Origin: Phialocephala subalpina
Taxonomy: Eukaryota > Ascomycota > Leotiomycetes > Helotiales > Mollisiaceae
Assembly (NCBI GenBank): GCA_900073065.1
Contig: FJOG01000019.1
Span: 188,179 to 252,178 of the forward strand
Direction of reading: 5' to 3'
Length of the DNA: 64,000 nt
Shown: piece after piece, positions 1 to 9,898 of the stretch
How positions within the stretch are numbered: position 1 is the stretch's first letter
How the letters are laid out: each line of letters begins with the position of its first letter
Made by a program: the position numbers and the translations under genes
Notes under the pieces: generated by a model
The model's input: only the letters and a program-made list of their open reading frames with translations
What the model was told of the DNA's origin: nothing
The model's database searches: none

Positions 1-330
1 AATTCTATTAAATTTTAAAATTTCAAATATTAAAATTAAAATTCTTTAATATATACTAATAAAAATTAAATTTCTTTTAATTTAAATCAATATAGGCAAT
101 ATAAATAATATTATAATAAAGTAATATTTATTTAAATGCCTAAAATAAAAAGATATTAAATAATATATAAAATTGTATATATTTATTTTTAAATTTATTA
201 TATTTTGTATTTATTAAAAAAGCTTTAGTTTTTTTATATTACAATAATTTTATTACTTTAATAATATAAATATATTTAAACCATTTTCATATAGCGTTAT
301 GGATAATTCCATAATTAATTATTAAAAGTT
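1..330. other. AT-rich block, probable RIP-degraded repeat
   Basis: The first ~330 bases are almost entirely A and T, with TpA-rich text and no open frame. Composition changes sharply near 330-350 to normal mixed sequence. Such blocks in ascomycetes are usually remnants of transposons mutated by RIP. No recognisable element protein survives here, so the identity is inferred from composition only. Bases 331-458 hold nothing I can name. Confidence 0.6.
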
Positions 331-458
331 GTTCGAAAGGTGGGATTTTGATAGGGATGGGATTTGACACGGGAATTCGGTTACTTCACAGCATGACTAA
401 TTTGACGCCAAGCCGTCTTTCTGAGATTCTCCTGTCCCTCTATTTTCTGATCTACCTC

Positions 459-1152
459 TTATGTGCCGATATCGTACGTCCGAAGATACTCGAAGTTAAA
501 AACGAATGCGACGATCTCTAGCTGCCTAAATTGTGCTATTACGTCGAGTAAGCGCCGGCGACGAGTGCCTTCAGCTGTGTTCGGATGTTCAGGATCTCGT
601 GGAAGCGATCTCACGCCCACGGCGACCTTCTTGCATCTATAGAAGAACCACGATTCCTGGCATTGCTGGAGAAGCGCATCATCTACGCCAATGGAGAGGG
701 TGTGGATGTTTTCTGGGGAGAAAGAGGTCTACATTAGCTAGGTAACCTGGATGCCTGATAAACTTGAACACTTACCAGTATGAACGACACCTCCTGCTTT
801 GTATCTCATGATATCGTCGCTTTTAGTCCTCAAATCTTCTGCGAACTCCATAGTGAACGCTCTTCGCGATTCTTTGCTGACCGCAGACAGTACAAGATCT
901 TGAATCGGCTTCCCCTCTCCGCGAGCTCGAATCTCCAAGATAAAAAGAAAATGCGATTTATTCTGTGTTGATATCCTCCTGGACGTCCTTCTTAACACCA
1001 TTCTCGGACCCTAGTCTCCCTGCAATGTTGACCCTGATCATGCCGTGGCCGGGAGATGGAATAAACTTCCAAATGCGAAGACGAAGCTCAATGGGCAGTT
1101 TCGGGAACAGGGTGAAGGAGCCTTCAGGTTCGGGGAACTGGATCCGAGGCAT
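459..1152 (-). CDS. 2EXR domain protein (three-exon model)
   Basis: Small member of the fungal 2EXR family, whose function is unknown. The ATG at 1152 opens a protein whose residues ~12-30 carry the family signature (FTLFPKLPIELRLRIWKF). Proposed exons are 1152-1033, 962-776 and 712-459, giving 186 aa. The second intron (713-775) has a clear GTAAGT donor and CCCCAG acceptor, and splicing it opens a typical 2EXR C-terminal half containing ESWFFYR and LLDVIAQFRQLEIV, ending at TAA 459-461. The first intron (963-1032) is less certain because its donor is GTCAAC. Without it the frame ends at TAA near 958, so the alternative is a frameshifted pseudogene. Central residues SAVSKESRRAF match the usual VCRESR segment. 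It is shorter than the neighbouring paralogues. Confidence 0.6.
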
Positions 1153-1909
1153 TCAGTCATACGCATCGTTCTTTGCCTTCAGCGCGATTGCCATCGCCAA
1201 GAAGTTAAACTTCCGTTTCGAAGTTGTTATCGTAATTATTGTTTTGTTCGCGGAAGCCAGCGCCTCCGGAGGCTCGTCAGTCGCAGCAGAAGTCGGCATC
1301 TGGGGTCTAGTTAGTTGGGAAGCATAGATCTGGGAGTTTAGTGGTAGAACCTTGATCTGTGCACTCTGGTTGACGTTGCGGTGAAGTCTTGTCAGATGGT
1401 AGATTTTATGCGGTGGTAGAATAGGTTCTCGCGAGTTACTATTGAACACGTGCAACACGAACGATGACTAGCGGTGGCAGTTTTGAATTTTCAGTTTTGT
1501 TTCGATGAATTATACGATCCGGCGGTGGGGAATATGAAAGTCTGTTCATTCCGCAAATCTTCAATAACCACCATCTGAAAGATGCAAAAGTAACAGAAGT
1601 TTTAGAGCTTCTTTACGTAGTCATGCAGCTTGTATTCCAAAAGGTATGTGTAATCATTTGTTGGATGAAGTTCATTATATTCTCATTGGCAAAGAAGTGG
1701 CAACTCCTACTGTATCCTGCTCGACTCTCCCATTCTTCTTGACGAAAAGAAAGCCCCTTCACATCCGCACTCCAGGCCATCTTTGAGATCCGTAGCTATC
1801 GAAATTTCAAGCCGAAAAATGTCCTCCACCGTTGTGTCAATACCCATAATTACTCGCAGTGCTCGAAAGTCCAAAAAAAACCAACTCTCCATAATCCCCA
1901 GCCTCGAAC
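1153..1909. other. intergenic, no feature recognised
   Basis: Upstream of the 459-1152 gene and downstream of the next 2EXR gene, both on the minus strand. A short minus-strand frame (1707-1913) abuts the stop of the next gene but resembles nothing I know. I see no RNA gene or repeat. Confidence 0.4.
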
Positions 1910-2635
1910 TCAAATATCGTCGTTAAGCTCAAAATCGGCAGTATGGTACCCCTCCTCCCGAAGTTCTTCAATTGCTTGCCTAGCCCCAGAGACACTTTGG
2001 TCGTGATCCGACTTGCATGTCGGGCAGCTGCGTCTATGCATGACCCACTCCTGGCAAGGCATCGCAGTCACCTTCGTGAGATTTCGAAACAATGAGAATA
2101 TCATGCGCCAGTTGTGTGCACGAATGAACTCTGGATCTATCCCCAATAGCTTGACCTCTTCCGGCCAGACTTGAGCATCTAGGAGGCCAGGAAATTGAGT
2201 GAGGTGCCAGAGATGGCCCAGGTTCTGAATAAATATCGTGTCCTTGGCGGAGAACCGGAGCTTTCCTCCCGCACCGTTGTTGGTACAAGCACAACCACAA
2301 GCTCTGAATGGGATGGAGAATGGAAATTTGTTCTTGAAGACCTCTCGAGACTCGTGGCATACGCAAAGAAGTGGAGGTACTCGTGTCTTCCTGCAGATGG
2401 ACTCGACATCGCTGGCCCATCCTTGGTGGTCCGTGAATACGAGAGATCGATGTTTGCCAGACTTGCGCTTGATGATGTGACCGTAGATTTTTAGGATCGT
2501 AGTAGAAGTAAGATGGTAATCCCAGATCTTGAGACGAAGTTCGATAGGTAGTTTGTTGAATTTCGTGAACTTGGTCAAGGCGGCGGACGTTGCACTGCCT
2601 GCGCTAGAGACGATCGCATCGGTGGTGACTTCCAT
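1910..2635 (-). CDS. 2EXR domain protein, 241 aa
   Basis: Single-exon 2EXR protein of unknown function, complete from ATG 2635 to the stop at 1910. Residues ~22-42 hold the signature FTKFNKLPIELRLKIWDY. The middle contains the second family motif (LLCVCHESREVFKNKFPF), followed by LRFSAKDTIFIQNLGHLW. The late conserved Trp lies in QVWPEEVKLLGID, which lines up with the other paralogues in this window. The segment CPTCKSDHD plus a short acidic tail is specific to this copy. No intron is needed. It faces the same way as the 459-1152 gene, about 760 bp away. No catalytic residues are known for the family, so a function cannot be inferred. Confidence 0.85.
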   Translation of the reverse strand: MEVTTDAIVSSAGSATSAALTKFTKFNKLPIELRLKIWDYHLTSTTILKIYGHIIKRKSGKHRSLVFTDHQGWASDVESICRKTRVPPLLCVCHESREVFKNKFPFSIPFRACGCACTNNGAGGKLRFSAKDTIFIQNLGHLWHLTQFPGLLDAQVWPEEVKLLGIDPEFIRAHNWRMIFSLFRNLTKVTAMPCQEWVMHRRSCPTCKSDHDQSVSGARQAIEELREEGYHTADFELNDDI

Positions 2636-4803
2636 GATGATCTTTGCTCCTCTATTACAAGTTAACAGTTAGTATAGAAAGCAATATGTATGGCCAAAGA
2701 ACTCACAGTTTGATGCCAAGAGCTGTTTGATAGATTTGGGAGTGGGAAGGTTGTGTTGTTTTGACAAGCGTCGGTAAATAAAGCTATTTTGGTCTCAGCG
2801 GCTTGAAAATATAAGACTTACCCGAATAGGCAATCTTGATTCCGCTCACCATTCAACTGCCACTCTCGTACCAGGGCCTACACCTTTGGTCACACTCCAG
2901 CTTCTTTTATTTTTCACCTCAAGAGGTAGCCAACGCCCACCGACCGTTTCTCAACTCTTCGATTTTGCAAAAGGACGTTGCAACCCAGTAGCCTAGCTTT
3001 AGATAAAGCGCATCAATATTGGTGAGTGTTTCTATACCAGATTCTGCGCCATAGGAACTCAGCTCTAACCACACATTGATTAGATGATCTCCAACCTTTT
3101 CAACAACGAGATGTTGGCCATACCAAACCAAGAGCAAGCTTTATCCAAGACTCTGACCAAGTTCTCCTTTTACGCCTTCGCCAAGGCCCAAAAGGATAGG
3201 AATAACGCATATTCTCCACCAAGGATAAAGTTTCCAGAACGTCTGGACAAACTTCTCGCTCATTCCCAAATTGCCAGTTGGGCTCCGGCTTCGAATCGTC
3301 GGCTTTACCCCCGCCCCCCGTCATATATACATAGCCAACGAATCCTCGAGGTTGAAATCCGCACAGCGTGCTTGAAAAAGGAGTCCGTCAACGGAGATAA
3401 TAGCAAAAAACTCGTTTTTGTTCCAAGTTTCCGGCACCTTCCCCTCCCGTTAACGGCATAAGGCTCTTGAAAATTAAAAGGGAGTTTCGCGACGAGTATT
3501 TCGAGCAACTGCTAGAGAAATTAAACATTGAAGGATCCTATAGGGTTCGATTTAGCAAGCATGATATCATTCATCAAGGTAAATATCCCAAGTCTTTGGG
3601 AGATTGAGAGCGCTGCGAATATCCGAGCCTCTTGTGTTTGCACTTGGGAATTGGATATGATAGCTTGCAATTCCTGGAGTGAGGATCATCTTGCTAATCA
3701 TACCTTTTGTATAGAGAGCCTTCCCGAGCTCTTTCCTCTACATGCCACCACTTTCGAATTTGAGCGAATACTGCTAGAATATCGAACATCTTCCTTCTTT
3801 ACAACTTGCACTCGACTAGCGCTGGATCTGTTGTGAATCTCAGAGGGCTGGGGGGCTGTAGATGCCAGTCGCAACGAGAAGAATGTCACTCAATCGCAAA
3901 GACACCGTAAGAGGATTGCAAGGGCAACATAACGGAGGTTGGAGATTTTCGCAGAGTTCAAGTTATTGAAGTCATGGGCATGATTAGATGTGTTCCCAGC
4001 TAAATACCCGCACAATAGCAAAGTATTCGCGGCAAGGCGTAATTGCGCTTTTCTCCACATATTGGACCCTCAACGTATTGTCCTAATCCTTCTTGTGACG
4101 CTGTGGAGACTTCAAGGTGAAGGGCTTCGAGATTACGAATGCTTAGGATACCCTATTGCCACAGAGTCAAAGCAGCAGGTGGCGTACGTAGGACGTCTCG
4201 ATGGAAGGAAGAACGTGTGGCAGCTGCGACACATTTGAAATGGCAGCATTTCTTGTATTCTTAGCAGGGATGGACTGAAGCTTTATTGTTTTCCCGATCA
4301 CGATACTCGCCATGTTCGGAGGTCTGCCCGAGCGTCTGGTCAAGATACCGCCTATACATCTCGGCCACCCCTTATCGGCCATTATTTACATTAAAAATAG
4401 CGATTTTTACACTTTAATAACTTTATTAAAATTCTATAAAATTCTATAAAATCAAAAATATGAATGATTTATATAAAACTTAATAAAATTATTAATTTTA
4501 TTATTTATTTATTTAATATATAATATTATAAAATAAAATTAAAGAATTAAAGAAATCATTAAAAAGAAGTTTTAATATTTCATTCAAACTTTTTGGTATT
4601 AGAATTCCAATTATTATTATTATTATTATAATAATAATAAATTAAAACTTTTAATAAGTATACTAATCGAGGATATTAATTTAAGAGAATTAAATAATTG
4701 GGAATCCTTAGTATAAATATATATTTCAAGTATTATACTCGCCTTAGAAGAGATAAAGAAAGGAGGTACAAATACGTCCTTAGTTTATTAAAGGGAAGGA
4801 TAA
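2636..4803. other. gene-poor stretch ending in an AT-rich block
   Basis: No convincing gene in 2636-4382. Frames at 2919-3137 (minus), 3084-3461 (plus) and 3990-4238 (plus) have no recognisable domain and no supporting splice structure. From about 4383 the sequence becomes very AT-rich with many short A/T runs, like the first 330 bases. This block stops near 4800, just downstream of the deaminase gene. The two AT blocks bracket the small 2EXR island. Confidence 0.5.
4611..4640. repeat. (TTA)n/(TAA)n palindromic microsatellite
   Basis: Runs of TTA pass directly into runs of TAA, making a ~30-bp near-perfect palindrome inside the AT-rich block. It is probably a simple-sequence by-product of the AT-rich decay. 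Confidence 0.7.
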
Positions 4804-6567
4804 TTACACTCCTGCATATTGTGCTGCCCATAACAGTTTCACCCCGCTATTCTCTTCATAGTCGACCTCAGATGAAAACTTCTCGCCCTCGTCCAATGAG
4901 CTGGCCGCAGCAATACTACTCATTTCCTCATAACCAGAACAGTGGTCATCCAAAATCCTTAGACTTGACATCTGATCTTCCATAATTGTGAGGCTTCCAA
5001 CGGAAGCACTGCCTCTCGGATATGTAGACTCTGTGTTAGAATCGTGACGTTTTCCTTCTGCCAATTTCTCTTTCAAGACTCTGAAGGTGTCCACCCTGAT
5101 CAGGGACAAAACCTGGTTCATAAGGTCCTTCCTACCCCTTTCAGCCTCTGGTCCCTGATTTTCATACACATCCGGCATCCTCCAAGGTGGATATAGATTA
5201 TGATGCGTTCGCCGAACTTCGACACCGCTAGGATGCACCGAAAAGTAGTGACAACACAATCTGCAGGTAGGTTTGCTGCAGCCGATATATTTGTAGCCTT
5301 TGAAAAACTTAGAGGGATGAGTGCCGCCAGCACTCTCAAGTGATTCAAGGAGAAGAACTTCGGCATGGACAATAGGTCGAAACTTTCTTTTCTCAAGTCC
5401 TTGCAAGGCTTTGTCCAGTCCAATCTTTTGCAATTGTTGTGCGTGAGCCCTGTACTCCTCTTGCTTGCTGAGATCAGATGTCATGCGTCCGATGATACCA
5501 TGCGCTGTCAGTCTGTCGAGAGAGCGTTTGCCCCGAAATGGGCATGGGTCGGGGACACTCGAGGGAACGTAACAGACCCTGGGGTTTTCGAAGAGTTCTG
5601 GCCACCGCTTGGGCATCGACACGAGGGACTTGGCGGCTCGTAGATAAGAAAGGAGGCGTCCTGCCGTATGTCTAAGTTCAGACCATTTCTCAGATTGGTC
5701 CATTCTACCCTCCTTTGTTCTGTTGCAAATGAACTCATGAACTTCGGACTGGTGGAGGCGGCTAATAGAGTTTATGAGGATCTCGCAGCGTTTTGCAACT
5801 AACGCAATATTTAACTCGGAACAGCTACCCGCAGGAGAGTACTCACATTCATTATCGCTCAACTCTTCTTTGTTAGAGACCGGTAATCCTTCATACAACT
5901 CCTTAAGCTTTTCGAGTATCGACCGAGCTGACACAAAAACTGAGTTATTTGAAGCAGGACCCAGATCTTCATACTCACATTCATCTGTATTTTCTATCTC
6001 GCATGCGCTGATACATTCTTCAGCTCGACCCTTCAGTATCCTCACTTCCACCGTCACCCCAGAGCGACTGAAAGATAGCGATCTCCGCAAAATATCTGAG
6101 ATCACGCTCTGTTTTTCGTGTCCTTGCATGCTGCCGAGAATGTGGAGGATAGAGGAGGTGAAAGTTTGGGCACGAATAAATTCCTCAGTGCCTCGCTGAT
6201 TTGAGGTAAATCGATACTCGATGTGGTCTGGGTGTTGTAACACAGTAAAAGCGGTCACCGTTTTGCCTCCTTTGTCACTGTCGCACAACTGAGCAAGAGT
6301 ATTGACAAACCATTGAAAAGTATGCTCAGGAGATTGTGTCATGTCCGGTGATGGATCTGGAGCATTAGAGGGCTTTTTATCGCACGTCGCATTGAGGACC
6401 TTTAGCAGGACGATGGGCTCATAAAACCGGCTGGCAAGCTTGGCATTGACCGGCACTCTGATACGAGGATCAGTGCCCCTCGAGGAAGATCCTATAAAGT
6501 CGCATATTAGTGACTATCGCCATTGACTGTCAGGAAATTCTCCATTCTTACCGATAACAGATGTCAT
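4804..6567 (-). CDS. OTT_1508-like deaminase-fold protein
   Basis: Predicted zinc-dependent deaminase of the OTT_1508-like family, part of the cytidine-deaminase fold and related to bacterial toxin deaminases. The substrate of the fungal members is not established. Exons are 6567-6552 (ATGACATCTGTTATCG) and 6491-4804, joined across a 60-nt intron with GTAAGA donor and TTATAG acceptor, giving 567 aa. The apparent start at 6456 is a GTG and is rejected. Zinc-site residues are visible as VHAEVLL (HxE, H at about residue 381) and GCSKPTCRLCCHYF (CxxC, about residues 409-422), followed by the family's RRTHHNLYPPWRMPD segment. The N-terminal ~370 residues are a helical region of unknown role. The C-terminal ~100 residues are acidic and probably disordered. 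All deaminase residues I can recognise are present, so the copy looks intact. Confidence 0.85.
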
Positions 6568-7762
6568 GTTCGAAGATTGTGATTCGGAAGAATGTCTACA
6601 ATAACTGGTGCTGAGAAAGTGATATTCAAGAGCAAGATCACCCGAAAGCGGGGAGTTTGAAGAATCCTGGATTGTTTGAATGGAATATTTGACAAGAGCT
6701 TTTGGTGTTTTTAGGTAGATGACGCGAGGCTCAATACGTAGTGCGAAGCTTGGTTTAAAAATAACTTATCCCAGTGCTTTTTAACGGATGTTATATAATT
6801 GAGAAATTGAAGCCCAGCTTGCACCACGTGTACACTGATGCTCACTGGACAGAAGCCCAAAACAAGCGCCGACACGGAATAGAGAAATTCCAAATGGAAA
6901 AGTGAGGCGGTCAATCAGAGCAAGTTAAGATGCAACATATTTTCACCAGCTGTCCGAGTTGTTGGGTCTTAGAATCAGGCATGCGTTGGACCAACCAATT
7001 CGCCGTTCTTCGGTGAATGGACGTGGAATAGTAGATAAGCCTCGGTATGACGATGCTCTTGGCATGGATTATAAGTGAGATATTTCTGTTTGATTGGGCT
7101 TGCGATACAGTAGGCCTCCGGTAGGCCTCCGGTAGGCCTCCAGTGGGCCTCCAGTGGGCCTCCAGTAGACCTCCAGTGGGCCTCCAGTGAGTCTCCAGGA
7201 CACTAAGCACCTCCATGCAGCTCGCCCGACGATTGCGTTGATAGCCCGCTACATACTATCATCGACCAATGGTCGGATACAATGCGTAGTGGTGGTGATA
7301 CGAGATATATTGAACATCTCCTCTCAACATAGGAGTTTAGCTGTATCATCACCAAGTCCGAAGCCGAAAATTTGCAGAACTTTTCAGTGCCAAGTCAATC
7401 ACAACTTGTGCAACACCACAACATCACCAGCCCGGCGCTGCAGCTGCTTGTGGCGATAGCAGACTTTCTACGCAAGTTGCTCAATTTACAGGAGCAGCTT
7501 TTTTAGGTTTCCAAAGGCTATGAGGGATGAACAGGGGACGTAAGGTGTTCAGGTCATGAATATCAGGTATTATAGTGACATTACAAGCTAGTAAGTTCAC
7601 TTATTCCTCACGGACACAATTATTGAGGCGCTAACTCACGAGAAATATTGTCGTGCCATCCGGGATCCGATTCACAAGCAACTCTCGGGCTCACCATTCA
7701 GCTGCAGACGCCTGATCTGGCCTTCAATTCTTCCCGGACTGAGCGGAATCCCAAGCAGCATC
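6568..7762. other. intergenic between divergent genes, with one tandem repeat
   Basis: Upstream region of both the deaminase (minus) and the zinc-finger gene (plus). Frames at 6711-6914 and 6911-7216 (minus) are unrecognised, and the latter is partly made by the 11-bp repeat listed separately. Promoters for both flanking genes should lie here, but I see no specific site. Confidence 0.4.
7111..7198. repeat. 11-bp tandem minisatellite, 8 units
   Basis: Eight consecutive 11-bp units. The first two are TAGGCCTCCGG, and later units drift to TGGGCCTCCAG, TAGACCTCCAG and TGAGTCTCCAG. The core CCTCC is kept in the first seven units, and the eighth reads TCTCC. Read on the minus strand the array encodes a repeating WRPTGGL-like peptide, but nothing suggests it is translated. 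Confidence 0.9.
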
Positions 7763-8692
7763 ATGTCTCATGGAGCATGGCTCCCTGATGAAACGTTCAA
7801 TTACACCAACCCCGACGAGGAAGATACAACAGGTCATGAAGCGAGCTACGGTTCAGACACTGGATATTCTAACCCCGTAGGTGCTCAGTACTTTGGCAGG
7901 TTCGATCAACCATCTTCCTCGCAGGGGACTATATCAACCCTGCAATCTACACCGCTACCTCCTGGGAACCTCTCTCAACACGAATTAGAGAGCTATTCTG
8001 AGTCCGATCACAGCAATTTTTATTCTTCGGGGCCAATTTCCTCGTCCAATTACCGGTATCCGAGCCCATAGGGTTCAAACTCACCACCTGCTGCGTCAGC
8101 CAACTACGGTAATCCCACTCAGGAGCACACCTTCCCGAATTTTGATATGGCCTCATACCGAGACAACCTTGTTACCACTGCTTCCTCCCTGGAGCTCCCT
8201 TATGGTGTCGGCCCGGGTCAAATACTTCAGCTCGGAACCACAATGCCATTAACAGCCGAGCCCACACTGAATAATGTGGAATCTCAACCGAATTTCCTAC
8301 CTCAAAGCCCTTCAGAGCAGATCTTGGGGGATTCCGAGGTAGGCTCTGCGAGTGAGCTATTCCAATGCACATATTGCAGCAAGATGTACACGGCGCAATA
8401 CAAGTTAACGTTAGCTTTCTGCCAATCTCTCATAGAAAAGGTCTCAGCTTACCAAATCGCTAGAAAGCACGAGCATGTACACACAAAGCCTCGTCAGTGC
8501 CATCTCTGCCCTTTCGCAACAGCAGAGCGCAAAGATCTCCATCGACACTTTTGGGCCCACCATGAAGAATATGCTCAGGCAAATAGTACACCGGATGACA
8601 GAAGAGTGTGTCCTGATTGTGGACAAAGGAGCAGGAGTGACAATTTGAGTCGACATAAGAGGAGGAAGCATGGACATCGAAGCAGCAGCTAA
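7763..8692 (+). CDS. C2H2 zinc-finger protein interrupted by one in-frame TAG
   Basis: Probable DNA-binding nuclear protein. The ATG at 7763 opens a Ser/Pro/Asn-rich N-terminal half. One TAG at 8069-8071 breaks it, and the same frame then continues through 8147 to the stop at 8692. An in-phase 54-nt intron (8410-8463, GTTAGC donor, CGCTAG acceptor) must be removed: this restores finger 1 as CTYC-x12-HEHVH. Finger 2 is CHLC-x12-HFWAH. Finger 3 is CPDC-x11-HKRRKH. The product would be about 291 residues counting the TAG position. Composition is continuous on both sides of the TAG (SNYRYPSP before, ANYGNPT after). None of the nearby GT and AG pairs I tried removes it in phase. It could be a nonsense allele, an edited codon, or a gene that starts at ATG 8147. 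Confidence 0.7.
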
Positions 8693-9898
8693 GATCTCTC
8701 GATTGGACTATTTCCATCTATCATTTCATATTTTGTTCTGCATCAAAACTTAACCTCTCACATATCTTCATACTTCTCATTTATCCGTTTGGTTTCTCCT
8801 TTGTTATTGGAGGACGGAATAAGAGGTTTAATATTTGAATTGTCGCATTGGACGTAGCACATGGAGTTTTAGCAGAGCCGCCTCAATGAATTGAGATACT
8901 TACCCTATTAGCCTAAGAGCTGCCATCTATGTAGCCTTCTCTCTGTAGAAATGCTCGGGTATAAGTGAAGAAACCATGCCCAAGCTTAGCTCTAGTGTTT
9001 TCACCCCTGTACAATGGTTCCCATGATTGCAATTTGGGTCATGTTAAGGGCGATCAGCTATGGAATATTGGACTGGCATCCTCAAGTTCGTCAGGGTGTC
9101 CAAATCTAAGCAAAGCTAGGTATGTACAAGCGGGAGGCCAAGCACCTTCCGCCAAATTTCAGTTCCCAAAATTCACATGTGTGTAGGCGTCACCGACGCT
9201 AGGTGTGATTATGCATGTTCTTGGTTAGTACAACACCATGAAAATGACTCATTTTATCTCATTGGGCAAATTATCTCGGTTCCCTTATCCGGTGACTCAC
9301 CCCACATAAAAGACTACCAGCACAGAGTCGAGCTCCGAGAGACAGCATCGTTATCCGAGTCCACTGGAAAAGCTTTGAAGATTGGGTGCCAATATGAAAT
9401 TCTGTCAATGGAGGTATTGCTGCCAAAAAATGTATGACGCATCTGTGACGTGAAGGAGGCCGACTGCATTTGGGAGCATCTGCAGGCAAGGGTGCAGGAG
9501 GCCTCCTGCATATCCAAGGCTTACCCAAGAGAGTGAGGCGAACTTCAGAATAGGAGCCTTGTTTAATATTTTGTCTGCCTGAAGTTTATTGGTTCTTGGC
9601 TACCTGCTTACCCGACGAAAGGACAAGTGCTAGCAACCTCCTTGAAGTGCTGATATCCACTTGATCCTGGGAAAAGTCGTATACAGACCCATAGCTTGTG
9701 CTAGAATTATCAAGAAATTTTGAACAAATTTCAATCGATCAGGAACTCAAGAGACCGCACTTTATCATAAAGATCGGCTGTTTCAAGCCATACCAGGTAC
9801 ATAATCAGGCAGGCGTTGCTTTCCATTGTTGTTGGCACAGGAGGGCGGCTCCGTGGATCTGTCTGAGTGATAAATATTTGCTGACCTCCGAAGGTACA
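8693..9898. other. intergenic, nothing recognised
   Basis: 3' region of the zinc-finger gene and promoter of the Dicer gene. Short plus frames at 8965-9186 and 9177-9437 show no domain or splice support. No RNA gene or repeat seen. Confidence 0.4.

Noticed and set aside
1..330. Centromeric or mitochondrial DNA
   Set aside because: The AT-rich block is short and flanked by ordinary nuclear genes. RIP-decayed repeat is the simpler reading.
6440..6456. Apparent start of the deaminase at 6456
   Set aside because: The codon is GTG. A 16-nt upstream exon with ATG and a good 60-nt intron gives a better start at 6567.
7111..7198. CRISPR-like array
   Set aside because: Units are 11 bp, directly adjacent with no spacers, and the DNA is eukaryotic. 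It is a minisatellite.
8061..8125. An intron removing the TAG at 8069
   Set aside because: Donors at 8010, 8045 and 8056 paired with nearby CAG acceptors were counted. None is a multiple of three or keeps the downstream frame open.
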